Below, piece after piece: positions 43,349 to 53,384 of a stretch of 64,000 nt of DNA; the stretch's first letter is position 1; each line of letters begins with the position of its first letter. The position numbers were made by a program, and so were the translations under genes. The stretch covers positions 73,554 to 137,553 of the forward strand of contig NZ_VKDD01000001.1 of NCBI RefSeq assembly GCF_007097525.1. The letters run 5' to 3'. This DNA comes from Thalassomonas sp. M1454. GTDB taxonomy: Bacteria; Pseudomonadota; Gammaproteobacteria; Enterobacterales; Alteromonadaceae. The notes under the pieces are model-generated. The model saw nothing but the letters and a program-made list of their open reading frames with translations, was not told the origin of the DNA and searched no databases.

Positions 43349-44071
43349 TTATACCGATGTGCCGTCTGGTACAAAGACATAGCCTAAGCCCCATACGGTT
43401 TGAATATAACGCGGGTTTGCAGGATCTTGCTCCAACATACGGCGCAACCTTGAAACTTGTACATCGATGCTACGCTCTAATGCTGAGTAATCGCGACCAC
43501 GTGCTAGGTTCATTAATTTATCGCGAGATAGTGGCTCTCTTGGGTGGGTTATTAAAGACTTTAATACTGCAAATTCCCCACTCGTTAGTGGCATAGAAAC
43601 ATCACCTTTGCGCATTTCACGGGTGGCTAAATTCAAACAAAAATCGCCAAACTCATACACCTCTTCTTCTTGAGATGGTGCTCCTGGAGCCTCTTGAGTT
43701 TTACGTCGTAGCACAGCCTTAACCCTCGCCAGTAACTCTCGTGGATTAAATGGCTTAGGCATATAATCATCGGCGCCAAGCTCTAAGCCAATAATTCTAT
43801 CGACTTCATCGCCTTTAGCGGTAAGCATAATAATTGGAATTTCATTTTCATTTTGGCGAAGGCGACGACAAATAGACAAGCCATCTTCACCAGGTAACAT
43901 AAGATCTAAGACTAATAAATGAAAGTTTTCGCGTTCCAGCAACCTATCCATTTGCTCTGAATTTGCAGCACTACGCACTACAAAGCCTTGCTCAACAAGG
44001 TAACGTTCAAGTAATGAACGCAAGCGCATGTCGTCATCGACCACTAAAATTTTTGGAGTTTCCTGTCCCAT
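43349..44071 (-). CDS. ompR: Response regulator OmpR
   Basis: OmpR is the DNA-binding partner of EnvZ controlling porins and other envelope genes. The receiver has the acidic pocket VVDDDMRLR and the phosphorylated Asp in VLDLMLPGEDGLS (D56 from this start). The winged-helix effector ends with YIQTVWGLGYVFVPDG, nearly identical to E. coli. I prefer ATG 44071, which has AAGG five bases before it; an ATG at 44083 has no ribosome site. Confidence 0.97.
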   Translation of the reverse strand: MGQETPKILVVDDDMRLRSLLERYLVEQGFVVRSAANSEQMDRLLERENFHLLVLDLMLPGEDGLSICRRLRQNENEIPIIMLTAKGDEVDRIIGLELGADDYMPKPFNPRELLARVKAVLRRKTQEAPGAPSQEEEVYEFGDFCLNLATREMRKGDVSMPLTSGEFAVLKSLITHPREPLSRDKLMNLARGRDYSALERSIDVQVSRLRRMLEQDPANPRYIQTVWGLGYVFVPDGTSV

Positions 44072-44211
44072 AGCAACCTTCATTAATAATTATTTTACTT
44101 AGCTGAACTATAAGCTAATTATGTTATTTTTCAAAAGCTAAAGAGAGTTTTTTGACGCTTAGTTTGTTACAAGTTATTACTAATTGATTAATCAGCAGCA
44201 AAAAACAAAAA

Positions 44212-44700
44212 CTAGAGCTGGCCAGGATTCTTATAATCTATGGCTACAACATCATAAACCCGTTCACCTTCAGGGGTTTTAACAACGACTTCATCATCGA
44301 CTTGTTTACCAATTAAAGCCCTAGCCATTGGCGAGTCGATGCTAATATCACCAATTTTCACATTCCACTCATCAGGACCGACAATTCTATATCTGACGGT
44401 TTCATCATCCTCATTTATTAAAGTAACCCAAGCGCCGAAGAAAACTTTACCTTCTTGTTGTTTCTCTGGATAAACTATTTGCAAATCTTCTAAACGTTTC
44501 ATTAAAAATCGAACTCGCCTGTCTATCTCACGCAAGCGTTTTTTACCATAGATGTATTCTGCATTTTCACTGCGATCGCCTTGCGCTGCAGCTTCAGATA
44601 CAGAGCGTGTGATCTTAGGTCGCTCGTCTTTCCATAAGAACTTAAGCTCGTCGTCAAGAACTTGCCAGCCTTCACGAGTAATGTAGTTAGATTTTGCCAT
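44212..44700 (-). CDS. greB: Transcription elongation factor GreB
   Basis: GreB rescues backtracked RNA polymerase by stimulating transcript cleavage. The N-terminal coiled coil has the acidic tip DRSENAEYIYGKKRLREIDRR (conserved Asp and Glu), which separates GreB/GreA from related factors. The C-terminal FKBP-like domain includes DISIDSPMARALIGK. Length 162 and the EYIYGKKRLREID block favour GreB over GreA. It is divergent from tex, as in E. coli. Confidence 0.96.
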   Translation of the reverse strand: MAKSNYITREGWQVLDDELKFLWKDERPKITRSVSEAAAQGDRSENAEYIYGKKRLREIDRRVRFLMKRLEDLQIVYPEKQQEGKVFFGAWVTLINEDDETVRYRIVGPDEWNVKIGDISIDSPMARALIGKQVDDEVVVKTPEGERVYDVVAIDYKNPGQL

Positions 44701-44816
44701 AGTTGGATCTTATTAGTTTGTATTATGTTTTATAACATAGCTCTGGGTTGTGAATAAATTTAGTTTAAATGCTATTATGTTGGCAATTATATACCAAGCT
44801 CAAGATTATTAATTAC

Positions 44817-47144
44817 ATGTTAAATATTTCCCAACAAATTGCACAAGAATTAAGTGTTAACGTTAGCCAAATTGATTCAGCAATTGCCTTACTTGATGAT
44901 GGCGCAACCGTTCCCTTTATAGCCCGCTACCGAAAAGAAGCCACTCAAGGTCTTGATGATAATCACCTGCGTCACTTAGAACAACGCTTAGGCTATTTAC
45001 GAGAATTAGGCGATAGAAAAAAACTGGTGTTAAAAAACATTAAAGCACAAGACAAACTTACTCCGCAATTAGAACAACTTATCGCTAATATTGATAATAA
45101 AACAGAACTTGAAGATGTTTATTTACCGTTTAGGCCAAAGCGTCGCACCAAAGGACAAATTGCCATTGAAGCAGGCTTAATGCCTTTAACTGATACCCTG
45201 TTTAATGATTGGAATTTAGATCCCGAGCAACAGGCTACTAAGTACATTGACGCAAGTAAAGGCGTTGATACTATCGAAGCGGCTCTTGATGGTGCCGGCT
45301 TTATTTTAATGGAACGTTTTGCAGAAAATGCGGCTTTAATTAAAAAGTTACGTACGCACATACTTAAGCAAGCACATTTAGAAAGTAAGTTAGTAAAAGG
45401 CAAAGACAGCCAAGCAGTGAAATATAAAGATTACTTTGAGCATTCAGAATTACTTGCAAAGGTGCCTTCTCATCGTGCACTAGCCATGCTTAGAGGCCGT
45501 AATGAAAGCTTATTACAACTTAAATTAAACGTAGACCCTAGCTTCGATAAAGGCAGTGAATCAAGTTGTGAACAAATAATTCGCGATCATTTTAACCTAC
45601 GCCTGCACAACCAAAAGGCTGCTTCTTGGTTAAATAAGGTGGTGCGTTTAACTTGGCGCACTAAGTTATCTACATCGTTAGAAACAGAATTGCTTACGGC
45701 TTTAAAAGAGCGTAGCGAAACACAAGCTATTAAAGTATTTGCTGATAATTTAAAAGATTTGCTTATGGCAGCACCTGGTGGTGCAAAAGTTACTATGGGT
45801 ATTGACCCTGGTATTCGTACAGGTTGTAAAATAGCTATCATCGACAACACTGGCAAACTGATTTACACCACAACTATTTTCCCACATGAGCCACAAAAGC
45901 ATTGGGATAAATCTATCCGCACAATAGTCACCCTTTGCAATCAACATAAAGTTGAATTGATTGCCATTGGCAATGGTACAGGCTCAAGAGAAACAGATAA
46001 ATTAGTCGCAGAAGCGATAACTAAAATTGAAAAGCAAAAGCCACAAAAGTTAATTGTTTCAGAAGCAGGCGCAAGTATTTACTCTGCTTCAGAATTTGCG
46101 GCGAAAGAATTTCCTGAATTAGATGTATCACTGCGAGGCGCTGTATCTATTGCCCGTCGTTTGCAAGATCCATTAGCTGAACTGGTTAAAATTGAAGCCA
46201 AAGCAATTGGTGTAGGTCAATACCAGCATGATGTTAACCAAAGTCAGCTAAGCAGATCATTAGATGCTGTTGTAGAAGATTGTGTAAACGCCGTAGGTGT
46301 TGATTTAAACATGGCATCAACAGCCTTATTAACCAGAGTTTCGGGTTTAACCAAAACTATGGCGCAAAACATTGTTGATTATCGCGAACAAAATGGTCGT
46401 TTCGAGCAGCGTAATGAATTAAAAAAGGTTGCTCGTCTTGGCCCTAAGGCATTTGAGCAAGCAGCAGGTTTCTTACGTATTAATGATGGCAAAAACCCAC
46501 TAGATGCAAGTGCAGTCCACCCGGAAAGCTACGGTTTAGTTGAGCAAATATTACAACAAACGAATAATGATTTAACTAGTGTTTTAGGTAAGACTGAAGT
46601 CATATCCAAGCTTGAAGCCAGTAATTTTGCTAATGACCAGTTTGGTGTGATTACTGTTAGTGACGTTTTATCTGAGTTAGAAAAACCAGGACGCGATCCA
46701 CGCCCAGAGTTTAAAACCGCCACTTTTAAAGATGGGGTCAACACCATAAATGATCTTGAGTTGAATATGATCCTTGAAGGCGTAGTATCTAATGTAGCCA
46801 ACTTTGGTGCATTTATTGATATCGGCGTACACCAAGATGGGTTAGTACATATTTCATCTATCACCGATAAATTTATCAGTGATCCACGTGAAATAATAAA
46901 AGCCGGCGATATTGTCAAAGTTAAGGTGATGGAAGTGGATAGTGCACGCAAGCGCATCAGCTTAAGCATGCGTTTAGATGAAACAGCATCAGCTAAAACA
47001 AATCACTCCAATTCGAAGCCTCAGAGTAAATCAAGCCATAGCCCTAAGCACAATAAACAGCATACTAAGGCAAAGCCGAAACAGCCGGCGAATAGCATGA
47101 TGGGTAATGCCTTTGCCGATGCATTTGCTAAAGCTAAAAAATAA
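44817..47144 (+). CDS. tex: RNA-binding transcription accessory protein Tex
   Basis: Tex is a conserved cytoplasmic nucleic-acid-binding protein linked to transcription. The N-terminal helical domain opens [10 protein letters not shown]; a YqgF/RNase H-like domain has [11 protein letters not shown] (about 325-335); helix-hairpin-helix motifs surround [17 protein letters not shown]; an S1 domain (about 635-705) ends with [10 protein letters not shown]. The tail is Lys/Ser/Gln-rich. I start at ATG 44817 ([10 protein letters not shown]), giving 775 residues; an upstream ATG at 44769 lies in the likely promoter. Confidence 0.95.
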   Translation: MLNISQQIAQELSVNVSQIDSAIALLDDGATVPFIARYRKEATQGLDDNHLRHLEQRLGYLRELGDRKKLVLKNIKAQDKLTPQLEQLIANIDNKTELEDVYLPFRPKRRTKGQIAIEAGLMPLTDTLFNDWNLDPEQQATKYIDASKGVDTIEAALDGAGFILMERFAENAALIKKLRTHILKQAHLESKLVKGKDSQAVKYKDYFEHSELLAKVPSHRALAMLRGRNESLLQLKLNVDPSFDKGSESSCEQIIRDHFNLRLHNQKAASWLNKVVRLTWRTKLSTSLETELLTALKERSETQAIKVFADNLKDLLMAAPGGAKVTMGIDPGIRTGCKIAIIDNTGKLIYTTTIFPHEPQKHWDKSIRTIVTLCNQHKVELIAIGNGTGSRETDKLVAEAITKIEKQKPQKLIVSEAGASIYSASEFAAKEFPELDVSLRGAVSIARRLQDPLAELVKIEAKAIGVGQYQHDVNQSQLSRSLDAVVEDCVNAVGVDLNMASTALLTRVSGLTKTMAQNIVDYREQNGRFEQRNELKKVARLGPKAFEQAAGFLRINDGKNPLDASAVHPESYGLVEQILQQTNNDLTSVLGKTEVISKLEASNFANDQFGVITVSDVLSELEKPGRDPRPEFKTATFKDGVNTINDLELNMILEGVVSNVANFGAFIDIGVHQDGLVHISSITDKFISDPREIIKAGDIVKVKVMEVDSARKRISLSMRLDETASAKTNHSNSKPQSKSSHSPKHNKQHTKAKPKQPANSMMGNAFADAFAKAKK

Positions 47145-47160
47145 CATTCAGCGCAATATT

Positions 47161-47192
47161 AATACGGCTCAAGATACAGAGCCGTATTTGTT
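47161..47192 (+). terminator. Rho-independent terminator of tex
   Basis: A perfect 10-bp stem AATACGGCTC/GAGCCGTATT with an 8-base loop, followed by a short T-rich tail, lies 17 bases past the tex stop. Confidence 0.85.
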
Positions 47193-47223
47193 CTAATACA
47201 TGGAAAAATCTGTTTTTTAAGTC

Positions 47224-47263
47224 TATCTTTTATAGAAATTTAGTTAAATTTCTATAAAAGAGA
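47224..47263. promoter_or_regulatory. Long palindrome before the GntP-type permease gene
   Basis: A perfect 16-bp inverted repeat (47227-47242 with 47245-47260) has a 2-base GT spacer, with partial pairing beyond. The right arm ends 10 bases before the permease ATG. The AGAG ribosome site touches it. It could be an operator or an RNA hairpin that hides the ribosome site. Confidence 0.5.
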
Positions 47264-47270
47264 AAGACTT

Positions 47271-48623
47271 ATGTCCCTAGTATTAATTTTAATTGCGATC
47301 ATAATTTTTATTGTTATTGCCACATCAAAATTTAAATTACATCCTTTTTTAACACTATTAATTGCGGCTTTCCTTACCGCATTTGCATATCAACTGCCAA
47401 TAAATAGCATTACAGCCACAATCACTGGTGGCGTTGGTGGTTTATTAGGGCAAATAGGTTTAGTCATTGTTATTGGTACCATCATAGGCACAGTACTTGA
47501 GAAAAGTGGTGCTGCCATAACTATGGCCGAATTCATTATTAAGCTTCTTGGCGATCGCTTCCCTACCTTAACCATGTCGCTTATAGGTTACATTGTCTCA
47601 GTGCCGGTATTTTGTGATTCAGGTTTCGTAATTTTAAATTCATTAAAAGAATCAATGGCGCAGAAAATGAAAACCTCACCGGTTGCAATGAGTGTTGCTC
47701 TTGCCACAGGTCTTTATGCTACCCACACCTTTGTACCACCAACACCTGGGCCGATAGCCGCGGCAGGTAATTTAGGCTTACAGGACAATTTAGGCTTGGT
47801 TATTATTATTGGTGTTTTTGTTGCTGCAACGGCTGCAATATCAGGTATGTTATGGGCAAATCGATTTAGTAAGGTAGAGCCAGATCTTGAAGAAACTGCA
47901 GAGCACCATATACCTGACAGCGATGAAGTTAGAGCCAGCTATGGTGAATTACCTTCAACATTTATGGCTTTTGCGCCAATTATGATACCTATTTTATTAA
48001 TCTGTTTGGGCTCTATTGCAAATTTACCTAGTCGCCCTTTTGCCGAAGGCTCTCTTTACTCATTATTTGTTTTTCTAGGCAACCCTCTAAATGCTTTGTT
48101 AGTTGGTTTATTAATCTCATTTGGATTATTAAAAGGTGAAAACAAAATAATACTTTTTAGCGAACGCATTGCGCAAGGCTTAACTGCCGCCGCACCTATA
48201 TTACTAATTACCGGTGCTGGTGGCGCTTTTGGCGCAGTTTTAAAGGCTGCGCCAATTGGCAGCTACCTAGGCGAAACTCTTTCTGCTTTAGGTATAGGTG
48301 TATTTATGCCGTTTATCGTTGCTGCAGCATTAAAATCTGCTCAAGGGTCTTCAACAGTTGCTTTAGTGACAACCTCTGCATTAGTAGCACCATTACTACC
48401 AGAGTTAGGATTAGCTACTCAAATGGGTCGAGTGCTTACTGTAATGGCAATTGGCGCTGGTGCGATGACAGTTTCACATGCCAATGATAGTTTCTTCTGG
48501 GTAGTTTCACAGTTCAGCCGAATGAGTGTCTCGCTAGCCTATCGAGCTCATACAATGGCAACTTTAATTCAAGGTGTGGTTGCTATGTTGCTTACTTATG
48601 TATTAAGTTTAATACTACTGTAA
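47271..48623 (+). CDS. GntP-family permease, probable glycerate transporter
   Basis: An inner-membrane proton symporter of the gluconate permease family with about 12-14 helices over 450 residues. Family blocks include VFCDSGFVILNSL, TGLYATHTFVPPTPGPIAAA and HANDSFFWVVSQF. GntP members carry gluconate, glycerate, ketogluconate or related acids. The directly downstream glycerate kinase makes glycerate the best substrate guess. The gene pair is probably one operon, under the palindrome at 47224-47263. Confidence 0.88.
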   Translation: MSLVLILIAIIIFIVIATSKFKLHPFLTLLIAAFLTAFAYQLPINSITATITGGVGGLLGQIGLVIVIGTIIGTVLEKSGAAITMAEFIIKLLGDRFPTLTMSLIGYIVSVPVFCDSGFVILNSLKESMAQKMKTSPVAMSVALATGLYATHTFVPPTPGPIAAAGNLGLQDNLGLVIIIGVFVAATAAISGMLWANRFSKVEPDLEETAEHHIPDSDEVRASYGELPSTFMAFAPIMIPILLICLGSIANLPSRPFAEGSLYSLFVFLGNPLNALLVGLLISFGLLKGENKIILFSERIAQGLTAAAPILLITGAGGAFGAVLKAAPIGSYLGETLSALGIGVFMPFIVAAALKSAQGSSTVALVTTSALVAPLLPELGLATQMGRVLTVMAIGAGAMTVSHANDSFFWVVSQFSRMSVSLAYRAHTMATLIQGVVAMLLTYVLSLILL

Positions 48624-48650
48624 TTTAGAGTTGTCTTATAGGGAAGTTAA

Positions 48651-49790
48651 GTGAAAATAGTTATTGCACCAGACTCATTCAAGGAAAGTTTAACTGCGCT
48701 AGAAGTCGCTAATGCAATTGAATTAGGATTTAAGCAAGTATTTCCTAGTGCCACTTACGTTAAGTTGCCTATGGCCGATGGCGGAGAAGGTACTGTACAA
48801 GCTATGGTTGATGCCACCAAAGGCACAATTATCGAACTTGAAGTTAGCGCACCATTACATAATAAAGTTACTGGCTTTTATGGCGTGCTTGGTGATGGTG
48901 TAACCGCAGTAATTGAAATGGCCGCCGCTTCCGGTTTACATCTAGTCGAACGTTCTAAAAGAGACCCTCTACTGACCTGTAGTTTTGGCACAGGTGAGTT
49001 AATTAATCACGCCATTAATAGTGGCATAAAGCATATTATTATTGGCTTAGGCGGTAGTGCAACTAATGATGGTGGCAGCGGCATGCTAAGAGCATTAGGC
49101 GTAAAACTATTAGATACTAATCAAGCTGATATTCCTGTTGGCGGTGGCGGCTTAAGTCAGCTCAATAATATAGATTTAAGCAACTTTAACCCGCTGCTAT
49201 CACAAGTTAAATTCTCTATCGCTTGTGATGTTGATAATCCATTATGTGGTAAATATGGCGCGTCTCAGATATTTGGACCTCAAAAAGGCGCAACTGAGCA
49301 AACCATAAAAACTCTAGATGATAACCTTAATATTTTTGGGCAAAAACTAGAGCAAGCATCAGGTAAAAGCATTATTAATATTCCCGGCTCTGGCGCTGCA
49401 GGGGGGATGGGCGCAGCCCTATTAGCTTGTTTAAATTCAACCTTAACCCCGGGAATTGAGATAGTTACCTCAGCATTAAATTTATCATCTCATGTTAAAG
49501 ATGCCGATTTAGTCATTACTGGCGAAGGTCGAATTGATAGCCAAACTGTATTTGGTAAAACGCCTGTTGGCGTTGCTAAAATAGCGAAACAAAACCAATG
49601 TAAAGTGATTGCATTGGCAGGCAGCCTTGCTGATGATTATAGCGTTGTTCATGACCATGGTATCGACGCGGCATTCTCTGTTATTCCGAGAATAATGGAT
49701 ATTGATGAAGCGTTAATTAGTGGTCATGAAAACTTAGTTACCAGTGCTCGAAATATTGCCAGTTTGCTAACTTTTGCAGAGAAAAACTAG
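48651..49790 (+). CDS. Glycerate kinase (GlxK/GarK family)
   Basis: It phosphorylates D-glycerate, most likely to 2-phosphoglycerate, feeding lower glycolysis. Family blocks: MKIVIAPDSFKESLTALEVA at the start, MADGGEGT, GLGGSATNDGGSGMLRALG, FGPQKGAT and VITGEGRID. It starts with GTG after GGGAAG, 27 bases after the permease stop. Length 379 is normal. The product form (2- or 3-phosphoglycerate) cannot be decided from sequence. Confidence 0.92.
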   Translation: MKIVIAPDSFKESLTALEVANAIELGFKQVFPSATYVKLPMADGGEGTVQAMVDATKGTIIELEVSAPLHNKVTGFYGVLGDGVTAVIEMAAASGLHLVERSKRDPLLTCSFGTGELINHAINSGIKHIIIGLGGSATNDGGSGMLRALGVKLLDTNQADIPVGGGGLSQLNNIDLSNFNPLLSQVKFSIACDVDNPLCGKYGASQIFGPQKGATEQTIKTLDDNLNIFGQKLEQASGKSIINIPGSGAAGGMGAALLACLNSTLTPGIEIVTSALNLSSHVKDADLVITGEGRIDSQTVFGKTPVGVAKIAKQNQCKVIALAGSLADDYSVVHDHGIDAAFSVIPRIMDIDEALISGHENLVTSARNIASLLTFAEKN

Positions 49791-49849
49791 ATAAACAAAA
49801 TAATCCGTTCTATTGTGTATTTTTACTCTAAACATTTGAATCTATTTTT

Positions 49850-50419
49850 ATGAGCAAAATTCTCGCATTTTCAGGAAGTAGTCGTAAAGGTTCCTTTAAC
49901 CAACAATTAGTTAGTATTGCCGCCCGTGGAGCTCAAGCTTTGGGTAGTGAAATTACCATTATTAATTTAGCTGATTATCCAATGCCTATTTTTTGTCAAG
50001 ACCATGAAACTGAGCATGGCATGCCTGAATTTGCTAGTAAGTTTAAACAACTACTATTAGAACACGATGGCTTACTCATTGCCTCTCCTGAGTACAATAG
50101 CTCCTACAGTGCTCTACTAAAAAACACTCTTGATTGGGCATCTCGTGCCACCACCCCAGATGAAGTTCCTTTAAGCGCATTTAAAGATAAATTTGCAACC
50201 ATTATGTCAGCTTCTCCGGGAGGGTTAGGCGGTATTAGAGGTTTAGTTAACCTAAGAATGCTATTAGCTAATATGGGCGTAACAGTAATGCCTGAGCAAG
50301 TAGCGATAGGCCGAGCATTCTCAGCTTTCTCGCAAGGTAAGTTAGTCGATGAATTTAAACATCATGAAGTACGTGAGCTTGGAGCAAGCTTACATTTACT
50401 GTTAGAAAGATTAAAGTAA
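49850..50419 (+). CDS. NADPH-dependent FMN reductase family protein
   Basis: A flavodoxin-like oxidoreductase, 189 residues, cytoplasmic. The FMN phosphate loop is GSSRKGSFN (about 8-16). The SPEYNSSYSALLKNTLDWASR stretch and SASPGGLGGIRG are typical of the NQO/chromate-reductase (YieF, ChrR, SsuE-like) group. The natural substrate is unknown; quinones, flavins or azo compounds are possible. It follows glxK by 59 bases and may belong to the same transcript. Confidence 0.87.
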   Translation: MSKILAFSGSSRKGSFNQQLVSIAARGAQALGSEITIINLADYPMPIFCQDHETEHGMPEFASKFKQLLLEHDGLLIASPEYNSSYSALLKNTLDWASRATTPDEVPLSAFKDKFATIMSASPGGLGGIRGLVNLRMLLANMGVTVMPEQVAIGRAFSAFSQGKLVDEFKHHEVRELGASLHLLLERLK

Positions 50420-50493
50420 GCACTTTCTATTTATGCCAGGCTCATTAAATAACTACTCATTTCAATGACTAAAATAAATCACCACTGCCTCAT

Positions 50494-50525
50494 AAAAAAA
50501 GCCCCTTAAGCGAACCTAAGGGGCT
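50494..50525 (-). terminator. Rho-independent terminator of the Spy-like gene
   Basis: A 9-bp stem AGCCCCTTA/TAAGGGGCT with an 8-base loop is followed by a U tract on the minus strand only. It lies 63 bases after the Spy-like stop. Confidence 0.88.
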
Positions 50526-50588
50526 AAAAGTAGGTTGGGGAACCTAAAATAGTTAGATCTTTATTGGTAATTATTCATACCAATTCCA

Positions 50589-51080
50589 TTAATTATTGGA
50601 CTTGGTATTAGCTTGTTTGTTTTTCTTATTCGCCATTTTTTCTTGACGTTTAGCGCGATGTTGCTGTTTTAACTGCGCATACTTTTGTTTTTGCTCTTCG
50701 GTTAATACTTGGTAGGTTGCGTGTTTAGCTTTCGCCATAATCAACGCAGCTTGATTCATCTTTTCCGACTTTTTACTCTGTAGATCAAGAAATGCTTGTT
50801 CATCAAACGTAGGCGCTGTAAATAAGCTTTCAAGCTCTTCTTTAGAGCCTTCTTCGCGCTCACCTTTTAAGGCTTTGATTTGCTCTTTACTCGCAGCTTT
50901 TATCGCTTTAATCTGCGCGCTTTGCTCTTCGCTTAAATCTAACTTCGAGATGAACATGCGCATTTCATCATGATGTCGATTTTTTGTCGGTGGTTTAGCA
51001 AATGCTGTATTTATCATAAAACAGCTTATTAAAGACCATAAGATTAAGCTAAATTTGTTTTTAAGTTTGATGCTTTTCAT
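50589..51080 (-). CDS. Spy/CpxP family periplasmic chaperone-like protein
   Basis: A 163-residue periplasmic protein. A signal peptide ends at A28 (FMINTAFA). The mature part is helical and charged, with LSEEQ and LTEEQ versions of the LTxxQ motif of Spy and CpxP. The tail is Lys/Asn/Gln-rich. It is divergent from cpxR with GTAAA boxes between, which supports a CpxP-like role as feedback inhibitor or stress chaperone. ATG 51080 is chosen because the upstream TTG at 51095 lacks merit. Confidence 0.88.
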   Translation of the reverse strand: MKSIKLKNKFSLILWSLISCFMINTAFAKPPTKNRHHDEMRMFISKLDLSEEQSAQIKAIKAASKEQIKALKGEREEGSKEELESLFTAPTFDEQAFLDLQSKKSEKMNQAALIMAKAKHATYQVLTEEQKQKYAQLKQQHRAKRQEKMANKKNKQANTKSNN

Positions 51081-51131
51081 AAAATTTTTTCCCAATCAAT
51101 TAATTCGTCTTTAAGCATAGACAATTACAAT

Positions 51132-51168
51132 GTAAAGATGTGCAAGCAAAGGGTAAAGATTGAGTAAA
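51132..51168. promoter_or_regulatory. CpxR box: three GTAAA repeats
   Basis: GTAAA occurs on the plus strand at 51132, 51153 and 51164. The last two are 11 bases apart and the first two 21, close to one and two helical turns, so all face the same side. GTAAA-N(5-6)-GTAAA is the known CpxR site. It lies between the spy-like gene and cpxR. Confidence 0.7.
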
Positions 51169-51236
51169 TTTACTGACTATAAATAACAAAGTCGCTATTA
51201 TAAATCCTATATAGATAACAATACTGAAGAGTAAAT

Positions 51237-51932
51237 ATGACTGCTGCCAAACTATTACTTATTGATGATGACCAAGAGTTAAGTGAGTTATTATCTGAAT
51301 TTTTAACGAGTGAAGGCTTCTCATTAACTTGTTGTTTTGATGGCATAACTGGCTTAGAGCAAGCAAAAACGACAGATTATGACTTAATTTTACTCGATGT
51401 AATGATGCCGGGCTTAAATGGCTTTGATGTACTTAAAGCGCTTGGCGGTAAACATCTAACTCCAATTTTGATGTTAACGGCTAAAGGTGATGAATCAGAC
51501 CGCGTACTTGGACTGGAGTTGGGTGCTGATGATTACTTAGCTAAACCTTATAATCCAAAGGAGTTATTAGCTCGTATCAAAGCAATACTAAGGCGAGTAG
51601 ATATCTTAACTAACAAAACAAAATCGCAGCCAATACAAATTAATGGCATTGAATTATCTCCTGCATCTAGAGAAGTCACTTGCCTTACAAAGCCAGTATT
51701 ACTTACCGGCACCGAGTTTGAGATGCTACATTTACTTATGGAAAATCTGGACACAATAGTAAGTAAAGAAATGCTTTCTGAGCAAGTCCTGAATCGTCCT
51801 TTAATGGCTTTTGATAGAAGTATAGATATGCATATATCTAACATTCGACGTAAGTTTCAACAATTTAGCTCTGAAGAAAAAATCAAAACTATCCGTGGCG
51901 TAGGCTATGTATTTATGAGCGGCGATAAATAA
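51237..51932 (+). CDS. cpxR: Response regulator CpxR
   Basis: CpxR is an OmpR-family regulator of envelope stress. The receiver has IDDDQELSELL, the phosphorylated D54 in LLDVMMPGLNGFD, and LTAKGDESDRVLGLELGADDYLAKPY. The winged helix ends TIRGVGYVFM. It has 231 residues. CpxR rather than another OmpR-type is supported by the sequence and by the Spy-like neighbour, the GTAAA boxes and cpxA directly behind. Confidence 0.93.
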   Translation: MTAAKLLLIDDDQELSELLSEFLTSEGFSLTCCFDGITGLEQAKTTDYDLILLDVMMPGLNGFDVLKALGGKHLTPILMLTAKGDESDRVLGLELGADDYLAKPYNPKELLARIKAILRRVDILTNKTKSQPIQINGIELSPASREVTCLTKPVLLTGTEFEMLHLLMENLDTIVSKEMLSEQVLNRPLMAFDRSIDMHISNIRRKFQQFSSEEKIKTIRGVGYVFMSGDK

Positions 51933-53356
51933 TGTTTTTAAATCGCTTAAAAGCAACTTTTTCATCGTTAAAAGTAAAAATATTTTTAGGTTTTTGGATC
52001 ATTGCCATTATTACTATGTCCATAACTCAGTGGGTTACAGAACAATATAATGAAAACGAAAAAATAATTGAAATAACCAAAGCAGACCAATTACACCTAC
52101 AATTAACCGCTAAAAAATTAGTTCGTAATTTTTCCAAAGAAAAATTAAGACCCATCGACGGAGTATTAATTCGCAGTAGAAATATTCCGCGAGGGATTTG
52201 GTTAAAAGACCCTAAAACTAATCGATTACATTCCAATACAGCACAGCTTCCATTTCGCATTCCACGTACAATTAAAGAGTTAGAGTTTTCGCATGCCGTT
52301 GACATTACGATCCCTGGATATAATTTAATAGGCCCGCAAGAAGTTGTTATTCGAGATAAAACTTATCACTTGTTTATTGGCAAAATTATTCAGCGCAAAG
52401 ATATCCCGCAATTTCTACAACAAATGCCTGATGGACTGAGAGTTTTTATGGTTCTGGTGATCACAGGTATGCTTTGTTGGGTATTGTCATGGTATCTAAT
52501 TCGACCTTTGAAGAAATTAACATCCGCTACCAAGCTTATTGGTAAAGGCGAGTTAGCAACTCGATTACCTGAGTTTGAAAATCGTTTTGATGAAGTTGGT
52601 CAATTAGGGCAAGCGCTTAATGGTATGGCCGATAAGTTAGAGCACTCTATTGCAGCTCAGCAAAGGCTTTTAGGAGATATATCCCATGAATTACGCTCTC
52701 CTTTAACTCGTATGCAATTATCTTTATCTATGATTGAAAAAGTTCAACATAACAACCCTACTCTAGATAAATATATAGTTCGGGTCGCTACGGAAACTAG
52801 CCGCTTAGATAATATGATAAGTCAGGCATTACAGCTTTCACGATTAGAAAGTCAATTACAACAAATGCACAACAGTACATTTAATTTAAGTAGCTTACTT
52901 GAAAGTTTAATTGATGATGCACAATTTGTTGGCAACGAAAAAAGTATTAGCATTAAGGCTGATATTATTGAAAATATTAAATTTTTTGGTGATCACCAAT
53001 TACTTAGCAGTGCAATAGAGAACATTCTTAATAATGCCCTAAGATACAGTATTAACGATTCGCAAATCAGCGTTTCTTTAAAGCTTAAAAACCATAAAAT
53101 TAGAATTATAATTTGTGACCAAGGACCTGGAGTTGATGTTAAATACATCAAAGATATTTTTAAGCCATTCTTTAGAACCTCAGAAGCAAGAGACCGGATT
53201 AGTGGTGGTACAGGGTTAGGCTTAGCTATTGCGAGTAGAGCGATTCATTGTCATCAAGGTCATATTTATGCAAAGTTAGCAACAACTAGTAATGAAAATC
53301 CAGGTTTATGTGTAATAATGACACTACCACAAGCGACAGATACACCGTCTAGCTAA
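51932..53356 (+). CDS. cpxA: Envelope-stress histidine kinase CpxA
   Basis: CpxA is the inner-membrane sensor of misfolded envelope proteins. Helices at about 17-34 and 170-190 flank the periplasmic sensor. HAMP is at about 190-243 and the phospho-accepting H252 lies in GDISHELRSPLTRMQ. The ATPase has NILNNALRYS, DQGPGV and GTGLGLAI. Length 474 against 457 in E. coli. Its ATG overlaps the cpxR stop (TAATG). Confidence 0.94.
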   Translation: MFLNRLKATFSSLKVKIFLGFWIIAIITMSITQWVTEQYNENEKIIEITKADQLHLQLTAKKLVRNFSKEKLRPIDGVLIRSRNIPRGIWLKDPKTNRLHSNTAQLPFRIPRTIKELEFSHAVDITIPGYNLIGPQEVVIRDKTYHLFIGKIIQRKDIPQFLQQMPDGLRVFMVLVITGMLCWVLSWYLIRPLKKLTSATKLIGKGELATRLPEFENRFDEVGQLGQALNGMADKLEHSIAAQQRLLGDISHELRSPLTRMQLSLSMIEKVQHNNPTLDKYIVRVATETSRLDNMISQALQLSRLESQLQQMHNSTFNLSSLLESLIDDAQFVGNEKSISIKADIIENIKFFGDHQLLSSAIENILNNALRYSINDSQISVSLKLKNHKIRIIICDQGPGVDVKYIKDIFKPFFRTSEARDRISGGTGLGLAIASRAIHCHQGHIYAKLATTSNENPGLCVIMTLPQATDTPSS

Positions 53357-53384
53357 TAAATACCTTTGGAAGTTTGTTTACGTA

